Of a stretch of DNA of 64,000 nucleotides, positions 58,345 to 64,000 are shown in pieces (within the stretch, counting starts at the first letter, position 1; every line of letters begins with the position of its first letter). The notes beneath the pieces are model-generated. The model searched no databases. It was not told the origin of the DNA and was given only the letters and a program-made list of their open reading frames with translations. The DNA is from Glycomyces sp. L485. Lineage in GTDB: Bacteria; Actinomycetota; Actinomycetes; Mycobacteriales; Micromonosporaceae. The position numbers and the translations under genes were made by a program. The DNA lies in assembly GCF_022548875.1 (NCBI RefSeq), contig NZ_JAKZEW010000001.1, positions 124,264 through 188,263 of the forward strand, written 5' to 3'.

Positions 58345-59252
58345 TCAGGTTTCCGCCAAATACCCGCCAAAGTTTTGCAGCGAAGGCGACCGTTGTTCGG
58401 CATCCTTCACGTTATGATGAAATCTCCGACCTGTATCCCATAGTTTGAGACCACTTGGATATGTGGGCGTTCTGCCAGCAGAAACATCAGGAATCGGGTC
58501 ACGGGAATCTTTTGCTCCTTCGAAGCGGGTGAGGTCATCCGGCACGTCGGGCATGCCCGGCAGCTCCTTGAACGGGTTGACGGAGGCAGTATGGGCGCGG
58601 GCCCAGGCGAGCCATGCGCGAGCAGATTCGGTTTGGGCTGCTTGAGGATCCGCTGCTTCGATGTGCGCTTCGAGCTGGTCGCAATAGGCGGTGAGCAGGC
58701 GCCACCGCTCCAACGCCCGGGCTTGGCGGTCGAGTTCGCTTCCTAGGAAGGCCTGAACTGCCTGTGCTCGATTGCGGGTGGCGCTTGCTTCCCGGGTTTC
58801 CTGATGGGCGGCCCTTGCACCTGTTTCCGCTGCAGGTCGGTATGCGACTGGGGGAGCGTGATCTTGAGATGTCCGGCCTTAACCTGATCATTCGTCCGCG
58901 GAGACTTCTGGTCGATCGTGACCGCATAAATGCAATCGTCGATCGCGACCCGGACCACGCCTTCACGTGTGAGGCGAACCTGCTGCGTCTCCGATTGGAT
59001 GGCGACTCCGTGACTGGACTGGTCGCCGACCTCCCATCCGCGTTCGACTGCGGCCTGGGCGAGGCCCTGCAGAATGCAGAGACCGCGGTGGCGTACGTCG
59101 CCCGGCATGGTCATCCGCTCACTGTCGTCCCGGAGCCGGGCGATGACCGGGTGGGGCCGGTCCAGTCGGTCAGAGACCGCGACTGGCGGGAGCGTTCCGG
59201 CTTGATGCCGGGCAGCGGTGGGGTGGACCGTGGCGACGAGCCGGATGATCAT
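58345..59252 (-). pseudogene. Frameshifted actinobacterial mobile-element-associated protein
   Basis: The 5' part (from about 59252) reads LPPVAVSDRLDRPHPVIARL and MPGDVRHRGLCILQGLAQAA. One frame over, from about 58830, it continues AAHQETREASATRNRAQAVQ, then LERWRLLTAYCDQLEAHIEA and RAWLAWARAHTASVNPFKEL, with PGMPDVPDD. This is the order of a long protein common in Streptomyces and relatives (RLxRPHPVV...E.W...YC..L......WL.WA...DP...LP.MP) that usually has an N-terminal winged-helix. One frameshift splits it here and the N-terminus is absent. The natural function is unknown. Confidence 0.55.
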
Positions 59253-59337
59253 CGTGCTCGCTGAGGGATGGCCGCATTCGATCTGGTGGCCCTCCGTTGG
59301 CCGTTGCTGATCGCAACTGCTGCTAGGAGGATCGTAG

Positions 59338-60156
59338 GTGGAGCGCACTCGTCCGTTGAACGAACATCAGCTCAAGGTTCTCGGTCTCGTCGGTGGTGGC
59401 GATGACCTCAGCGGTGATGCTTCGGTGGGGCTTCGGAACACCGCCAGGGCGCTGCAGTCGCGCGGGTTGGTCTCGGTCAGCAGGCGCAGTGGCCGATGGC
59501 AGGCCCAGATCACCGAGGCCGGGCACTATTACCTCGAGCACGGCGTTCACCCCGAGGCCATGCTCCCAACCACAGCAGCGGATAGGACGCCACGACAGCG
59601 TGCCGACTGTGCCGATGATGCCGCGTCCAGGGCGAGTCCCCGGTATGGGCCGCCTGCGTTGAAGCGGCCGGCAGCAGCCGGTGAGCGGCAGCGTGACGCC
59701 GCTGCGCTCATCGAGCGGTTGCGCGAGGAGCGGATCGTGGACTTGCTGGGGTTGTCCGATGCCGAACGGGCCCGGTGGCGCAAGATCATCGACGGCCTCA
59801 TCGGCGGTCATCTCGGCTGCCATGATGACCGTGGTTGCGTCGAAGACGCCGTATTCCTCGTAGTCGACGCATTCCTCGTCGACCGCCGGTGCCGGGTCGG
59901 CCGTGTCGTCGTTCTGGGCCGATCCGGGGTCGGCGGCCAGGTCGTCCTCGGGATCGTCGGCGGTGTCGAAGACGGTATCCGCCAAAAGCACGGCGACGGC
60001 TCCTTCAAGCTCGGCTGGATTTCCCCTTGTCGACGTTCTTTATCCTTACGCCGCAACGCTTTCCATGCCAGAACCGCCCCAGGAAGGGTAAGAACGGTCG
60101 CTGATACGACTGAGGCGATTGCGATCCAGTCCGAGGGGCTCATGAAATCAGGTTAG
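59338..60156 (+). CDS. Winged-helix-like N-terminal domain protein, probably truncated
   Basis: Frame from GTG 59338 with AGGAGG at 6 nt. The first about 75 residues are a winged-helix: LNEHQLKVLGLVGGGDDLSG, then TARALQSRGLVSVSRRSGRW and QITEAGHYYLEHGVHPE. This is the N-terminal domain expected in the family whose middle and C-terminal parts lie frameshifted on the opposite strand at 58345-59252. A helical LIERLREERIVDLLG follows. After about 59810 the frame only mirrors the minus-strand coding sequence, so the last third is doubtful and the real gene is probably a broken fragment. Confidence 0.4.
   Translation: MERTRPLNEHQLKVLGLVGGGDDLSGDASVGLRNTARALQSRGLVSVSRRSGRWQAQITEAGHYYLEHGVHPEAMLPTTAADRTPRQRADCADDAASRASPRYGPPALKRPAAAGERQRDAAALIERLREERIVDLLGLSDAERARWRKIIDGLIGGHLGCHDDRGCVEDAVFLVVDAFLVDRRCRVGRVVVLGRSGVGGQVVLGIVGGVEDGIRQKHGDGSFKLGWISPCRRSLSLRRNAFHARTAPGRVRTVADTTEAIAIQSEGLMKSG
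59800..60143 (-). pseudogene. Single-TM protein with acidic tail, frameshifted
   Basis: Begins at ATG 60143, 6 nt behind TAACCT (leaderless layout), with SDWIAIASVVSATVLTLPGA forming a membrane helix and a basic stop-transfer RRKDKERR. At about 59998 the coding signal moves to another frame and continues with an acidic, high-GC3 stretch (ADDPEDDLAADPGSAQNDDT). A one-base shift is therefore likely. The true end is unclear. Family not recognised. Confidence 0.4.
60150..60155 (-). promoter_or_regulatory. -10 TAACCT of a leaderless promoter
   Basis: On the minus strand TAACCT ends 6 nt before ATG 60143. Confidence 0.4.
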
Positions 60157-60229
60157 CGGAATCGGACTATTCGTGAATAACTCTGTGAGACAACAACTTC
60201 GAACGGTCTGAGGCAGCCGCGAACGGGGG

Positions 60230-60380
60230 TCCGACCTGGACCTCATCGTCTACGAGGAGCTCGACGACGGGACCCTCCAGCTCCTGGACGCGCCGGAGCC
60301 GATCCGTTCGAAGGGAGGATCGCGATGAGACTCCTGCCTGGTCGACACCTCCGCGGGCACGCTGCGTCGCGGCCGGGACG
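60230..60380 (+). pseudogene. VapBC-like toxin-antitoxin remnant
   Basis: The end of a short protein, DLDLIVYEELDDGTLQLLDA then PEPIRSKGGSR-stop at 60328, overlaps an ATGA junction. It is followed in a broken frame by SCLVDTSAG, the N-terminal LVDTSA signature of PIN-domain VapC toxins. The PIN domain stops within 20 residues and neither gene is complete. 60381-60508 shows no further recognisable gene. Confidence 0.4.
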
Positions 60381-60508
60381 ATCACCAAACTCGGCCTGGC
60401 GCAGGCGATGATCGAACGCGCCCGAGCACTGGGTTGCCGTTCGACCGGCGGCCGCATCGCCGCACCCTGCGGTGAACTGTCCACCCGTTAAGCGACGAAT
60501 GGCGGGGC

Positions 60509-61756
60509 TCAGGACCAGAGTGTCGCGAGTGGAGCCGCCGCGATCTTCTCGTCCAGGGTGAAGACCTGCGGTCCGGTGTGCAGGACCGCACCTCCGATGA
60601 AACGATCGCCGTATTCGTCGCGAAGCCATATGAGGTGCTTGGCGTCTCGGCGGGTCGGCGCGCTGTTGGCCTTGATCTCGAAGGCGAAGATTCGGCCGCC
60701 GCCGTATTCGGCGATGAGGTCGACCTCGTGTCTGCCGGCGTCGTGGCGCAGATGGAACAGGCGCGGGGTGCTCTCGCAGGAGGAGAGCTGGGAGCGCAGC
60801 TGTGCCATGGCGAGGGTGTCGATGATCCTTCCCAGGAGGTCGCCATCGGTGAGCAGGCCGTCGGAATCGACACGGAGTGCGGCGAGCGCGAGGGAGGGGT
60901 CGACGATGTAGCGTTTCGGTGCCCGTGCCAGGCGCTTGAGCCGGTTGGTCCACCATGCCGGCACCGTATCGACTACCAGGAGGTTGCGCAGGAGGCCCTC
61001 GTAGGCATCGCCCGACTTGCGATTGACACCTGCGGCCTCAGCGATCGCCGTCTGGTCGACGACTCCGGCGGTGTTGAGGCAGAACGCCTCGAAATAGCGG
61101 CGAAGCAGGTGCGGATCGCGCTGTTCTCCCACGCTGGCGGCATCGCGAGTGAGGAGCTGATCGATATAGCTCTGGAGCCATGGGCCGTGTTCGGAGGCCG
61201 GCAGGCGGAGCACTGGCAGCGGGAAGCCGCCAGTCGCAGCGAGTTCGGCGTAGTTGCGCAGGTCCAATCTTTCGCCGTTGCCTGGAGTGGCGAACCCTTC
61301 GACGCCTTGGCGCGCGAGCCGGTCGAGCAGAGGTACGGCAGGCAGCTTGCCCTGGATCTCGGCGACTGTCATTCCGTACATCGGAATCCGCAGTAGGCGG
61401 CCGGTTCCGGGCCAGGTTTCGGCGTCGAGATCGCCGCGGACCGAGCCGGTTACGATGAATCGGCCGGGGCGCGGATCGGTGTCCACTGCGCGCTTGACTG
61501 CTCCGAGGACCTGTGGTGCGAGCTGCCATTCGTCGATCAGAACTGGTTCGGGCAAGCCGCGCAACAGTGCGTCCGGATCCGCTTCGGCCACGGCGGCTTG
61601 GCGTTGCTCGTCGAGGCGGATGACCGTTTTCGAGAATCTGGCGGCTGTGGTGGTCTTGCCGCTAGCACGCGGGCCGACCAGCAGTATGGCGCCGTGATGT
61701 CGCAGTCGCTGGCTGAGCAGGTCGTCGATGAGTCTTGGCTGGTATTCGGGCTGCAT
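60509..61756 (-). CDS. AAA_14/DUF4143 ATP-binding protein
   Basis: 415 residues, probably leaderless (TATCAT 6 nt before ATG 61756). Walker A ILLVGPRASGKTTTAARF (about 24-41), Walker B-like PEPVLIDEWQLAPQVL, sensor GRFIVTGSVRGDLDAETWPG. The C-terminal DUF4143 nuclease-like part has LRHDAGRHEVDLIAEYGGGR and IFAFEIKANSAPTRRD, where D-x..E-x-K is a PD-(D/E)XK-type pattern. The family is often mobile and has been linked to toxin-antitoxin-like or defence behaviour without firm proof. It lies inside the degenerate tRNA-bounded segment yet is intact, unlike its neighbours. Confidence 0.88.
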   Translation of the reverse strand: MQPEYQPRLIDDLLSQRLRHHGAILLVGPRASGKTTTAARFSKTVIRLDEQRQAAVAEADPDALLRGLPEPVLIDEWQLAPQVLGAVKRAVDTDPRPGRFIVTGSVRGDLDAETWPGTGRLLRIPMYGMTVAEIQGKLPAVPLLDRLARQGVEGFATPGNGERLDLRNYAELAATGGFPLPVLRLPASEHGPWLQSYIDQLLTRDAASVGEQRDPHLLRRYFEAFCLNTAGVVDQTAIAEAAGVNRKSGDAYEGLLRNLLVVDTVPAWWTNRLKRLARAPKRYIVDPSLALAALRVDSDGLLTDGDLLGRIIDTLAMAQLRSQLSSCESTPRLFHLRHDAGRHEVDLIAEYGGGRIFAFEIKANSAPTRRDAKHLIWLRDEYGDRFIGGAVLHTGPQVFTLDEKIAAAPLATLWS

Positions 61757-61762
61757 GCGACA

Positions 61763-61768
61763 ATGATA
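61763..61768 (-). promoter_or_regulatory. -10 TATCAT of a leaderless promoter (DUF4143 gene)
   Basis: On the minus strand TATCAT ends 6 nt before ATG 61756. Confidence 0.5.
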
Positions 61769-61771
61769 CCC

Positions 61772-61829
61772 AGATTACGCGCTACTCTCTGGTCATATTA
61801 CCCGCGTGTCGACTCCCATATTACGCAAG
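61772..61829. repeat. Three 23-bp-spaced ATTACSC repeats upstream of the DUF4143 gene
   Basis: ATTACGC at 61774, ATTACCC at 61797 and ATTACGC at 61820, each 23 bp apart and the last two within CATATTAC, lie just upstream of the DUF4143 promoter. This iteron-like array could be a regulator- or self-binding site. The rest of 61830-62020 shows no gene. Confidence 0.5.
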
Positions 61830-62020
61830 CGTCACTGGCCTCTGACGGCAACGGGTGGTTCCACGAGCGATGCTGGGCGGCTAGATCAGGGTCTCCCGGT
61901 CAGGTGGGTGAGCGAGGTCTGCGGCGGCCTCCAGGCCGCCGACACCACCAATGGCCGATGCCCGCAAGTCCCTCGTCGAGCCTGTTCGACCATCTGTGGC
62001 CGCCGAGTTTTCGCAGGTGG

Positions 62021-62111
62021 TCGGATGTTCGAGTGAAGAACCCGCAACCCGCCTCCCTAAGCGGGTTCCGGATGAAACCGATCGGGGGTTCGAATCCCCC
62101 ATCCTCCGCCA
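62021..62111 (+). pseudogene. Decayed tRNA-Ser copy
   Basis: The 3' half matches tRNA-Ser(GCT): anticodon stem CCCGC/GCGGG, variable arm, a perfect T-arm GGGGGTTCGAATCCCCC, ATCCTCC and CCA. The anticodon loop has 8 nt (CTCCCTAA) with no GCT, and the D-arm/5' acceptor is unrecognisable. It is probably non-functional. Confidence 0.7.
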
Positions 62112-62301
62112 CAACCTCACGAATAGATGCCGATGACCTGCGGGAACACTGAGACAAAGGACAGTGTCCCCGTGGTCGGATCGAACTTCCGTCGATATGT
62201 ACGAGTATTCGACATTCGAGGACTCTGACCTGCCAAAACGCTGCTTGTCGAACTTTGCATCTCCAGCTCCGTCCAGCGGTTGACAGCCGGTTTTCCGCCA
62301 A
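62021..62301 (+). repeat. Right copy of tRNA-Ser plus flank direct repeat
   Basis: Degenerate copy of 58068-58360, including the post-tRNA hairpin region. The two copies bound a 3.7-kb segment rich in broken genes. 62302-62485 shows no gene. Confidence 0.7.
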
Positions 62302-62485
62302 TGTGGGTGGAACCTGTGCCGTTGCATTGCCAGGCACCCTATCTCGACTTCGGAAACGGTCGTTCTTTCCTGGGGCCGAAGAACTCTGGGCCGCGAATCG
62401 ATTTATTCCGTAAACCGACCGAGCTGGTCAGGCAGGCGGTGGAAACACCGGTCGGCGGGTCGCTCGACCACACTGGCCCAGTCTC

Positions 62486-62520
62486 CACTAAACTACAGAT
62501 TACTAAACTGTGGTTTAGTG
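62486..62520. promoter_or_regulatory. 13-bp inverted repeat upstream of the second ATPase gene
   Basis: CACTAAACTACAG (62486-62498) and CTGTGGTTTAGTG (62508-62520) pair at 12 of 13 positions. The loop contains a third ACTAAA. It lies 14 bp before the ATG and next to the ribosome site, suiting an autoregulatory operator. Confidence 0.6.
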
Positions 62521-62534
62521 AGAGGGGAGCTGTC

Positions 62535-64000
62535 ATGGAGAAGCCGGCGTCCGTGTTCGATCGGCACCAGGAATGGGCCGGGCTCACGACCTTTCTCCCG
62601 GCAACGGGGTCCGCGGCGGGAGGAGCGACGCTTGGCGTCGTTTCGGGTCGTCGCCGTCAAGGCAAGAGTTACCTGCTCCGGGCCCTCGCCGAGGCGGCCC
62701 AGGGCGTGTACTTCGGCGCGACCGAGGCCACTGAAGCTGAGTCGATCCGCCAGTTCACGCGAGGCATCTCCCAGCAGACCGGCCACGTTCCCCAAGCCGA
62801 TGTCCACACCTGGGACGAGGCGGTTCGCCACATGTTCGCCAGTGTTCAAGGCCGCCCCCGCCCTGTAGTGATCGATGAGTTCCCGTTCCTGACCGCCGCC
62901 TCGCCCGCTTTGCCTTCGATACTGCAACGGGAACTCGGACCGGGCGGTTCCGGTGCCGACAGCAGCGCACGCCTGATCCTCTGCGGCTCTGCGCTCTCCG
63001 TCATGGGGAAGCTCCTGTCAGGGACCGCCCCGTTGCGTGGCCGCGTCGGCCTAGAGCTGATCATTAGACCATTCGGCTACCGCGACGCCGCCGAGTTCTG
63101 GGGCATCGGCGACCCGCGCCTGGCAATGCTCGTGCATTCGGTCGTCGGCGGCACCCCTGCATACCGGTATGAGTTCAACCGCGGTGACGTACCGGCTGGA
63201 CTGCAGGACTTCGATGCGTGGGTCACCCGTACCGTGCTCAATCCGCAGGTGCCTCTGTTCCGCGAAGCTCGCTACCTACTCTCCGAGGAGCCCGATATTC
63301 GGGACCTCGCTCTCTACCAGTCAGTGCTGGCCGCCATCGCCGCAGGCAACTGCACCAACGGCGGTATCGCGAACTACGTCGGCCGCAAGTCCGCCGAGAT
63401 CGCCCACCCGCTCCGAGTGCTTGAGGATTGCGGTCTCATCGAGCGTTATCCGGACACCTTCGGCGCCAAACGAGTCCAATACCATATCAGCGAACCATTG
63501 ATCACGTTCTATGAGGCGATCATGCGGACTCGATGGACGGCATTGGAGTCCGGCCGGGCCGCCCAGGTCTGGGAATCGGTTCAGCACACCTTCAAGACCC
63601 AGGTTCTGGGACCGCACTTCGAGGGCATTTGCCGCGCCTATGTTCGAGACCACGACCTGGAGATCCTTGGAGAGTTCGCGGATCGGGTCGGAAACGCCGT
63701 CGTCAACGACCCTGGCTCTCGCACCCAGATCGAGATCGACGTGGCGGTGACCGCCGCCGAGTCGACAGCGCGACGCCGGGTTCTAGCCTTGGGCGAGGCG
63801 AAATGGGGCGAAGTCATCAGCACCGGTCACCTCGACAGACTTCACAGAGCCCAATGGCTCCTCAACGAACGGAAATTCGACACCGCCGAGGCCCACCTCA
63901 TGCTCTTCAGCGCAGCGGGTTTCACCGAAGAAGTCCAGGCGGCGGCCGCATCGAACCCGCGCCTCCATCTCGTCGGCATCGAGGATCTTTACCTGGATGG
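62535..64000 (+). CDS. P-loop ATPase with C-terminal DUF234-type nuclease-like domain (3' end outside window)
   Basis: Open frame of 488 codons from ATG 62535 (GAGGGGAG, 7 nt) running off the window. Archaeal-ATPase family: Walker A LGVVSGRRRQGKSYLLRALA (about 33-52), Walker B RPVVIDEFPFLTAASPAL, sensor ARLILCGSALSVMGKLLSG. Next come a winged-helix (NCTNGGIANYVGRKSAEIAH, VLEDCGLIERYPD) and DUF234-like GPHFEGICRAYVRDH, QIEIDVAVTAAE and VLALGEAKWGE (E-x-K). Function is unproven; such ATPase-nuclease fusions are mobile and often adjoin defence genes. The operator-like repeat upstream suggests autoregulation. Confidence 0.88.
   Translation, partial: MEKPASVFDRHQEWAGLTTFLPATGSAAGGATLGVVSGRRRQGKSYLLRALAEAAQGVYFGATEATEAESIRQFTRGISQQTGHVPQADVHTWDEAVRHMFASVQGRPRPVVIDEFPFLTAASPALPSILQRELGPGGSGADSSARLILCGSALSVMGKLLSGTAPLRGRVGLELIIRPFGYRDAAEFWGIGDPRLAMLVHSVVGGTPAYRYEFNRGDVPAGLQDFDAWVTRTVLNPQVPLFREARYLLSEEPDIRDLALYQSVLAAIAAGNCTNGGIANYVGRKSAEIAHPLRVLEDCGLIERYPDTFGAKRVQYHISEPLITFYEAIMRTRWTALESGRAAQVWESVQHTFKTQVLGPHFEGICRAYVRDHDLEILGEFADRVGNAVVNDPGSRTQIEIDVAVTAAESTARRRVLALGEAKWGEVISTGHLDRLHRAQWLLNERKFDTAEAHLMLFSAAGFTEEVQAAAASNPRLHLVGIEDLYLD

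Larger units (their letters stand above)
58068..58360 (+). repeat. Left copy of tRNA-Ser plus flank direct repeat
   Basis: The tRNA and about 200 bp after it recur in degenerate form at 62021-62301. Matching landmarks are TGACCTGCGGG (58181 and 62134, both 23 nt after CCA), GACAGTGT, CTCTGACCTGC, CTGCTTGTC and TTCCGCCAA. Identity by eye is roughly 70-75%. Confidence 0.75.

Noticed and set aside
1-64000. CRISPR array, rRNA operon or complete insertion sequence
   Set aside because: None seen: no repeat-spacer pattern, no rRNA sequence, no transposase with flanking inverted repeats.

Overview
The window is from a high-GC actinomycete chromosome. Support: mycothiol synthase (mshD), an Rv3235-family protein, WXG100/ESX-like proteins, PHO-box, IdeR-type iron-box and HAIR-like operator sequences, frequent GTG starts, and at least eleven genes whose start codon lies 6-7 nt after a TANNNT (or GATAAT) -10 hexamer, the layout of leaderless transcripts. 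The gene mix would suit the Glycomycetaceae/Micromonosporales area, but the exact genus is inference.

Layout. 1-12155: accessory region of type VII (ESX/WXG100)-like small proteins, a lipoprotein, three or four YbaB-like proteins and three paralogues carrying an unnamed short beta-type repeat; no secretion ATPase or mycosin is present. 12152-20018: housekeeping block with a Gfo/Idh/MocA oxidoreductase, CopC, a molybdenum-cofactor operon (moaC-mogA-moeA-moaE), two membrane proteins and a histidine kinase/response regulator/adhesin-like operon. 20081-32251: the most striking locus, a divergent pair of transcription units. One side encodes an FtsK/SpoIIIE-type P-loop ATPase and a coiled-coil membrane protein. 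The other encodes a YqiJ-like membrane OB-fold protein, an SPFH/flotillin protein and a 1630-residue 'DNA-repair ATPase'-type AAA protein, followed by a BRCT protein. Together they look like a membrane-microdomain-linked DNA-handling or defence machine.

32332-57978: clpB behind a HAIR-like operator, an exported-protein operon, an Hsp70-TM-WD40 fusion, a CBM2 remnant, integrase remnants beside tRNA-Arg and tRNA-Ser, a SpoU methyltransferase lacking its expected stop, DUF885-tyrA-groES-like operon, AI-2E exporter/DinG-like helicase, PHO-box-linked phosphate transport, NUDIX, mshD, an iron-regulated FhuF-like reductase and a CPBP protease.

58068-64000: degenerate genomic-island-like segment. 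It lies between an intact tRNA-Ser(GCT) and a decayed second copy of that tRNA plus about 200 bp of its downstream flank. It holds frameshifted genes, a VapBC-like remnant and a DUF4143 ATPase. Beyond it a second P-loop ATPase (DUF234/archaeal-type) runs off the window end.
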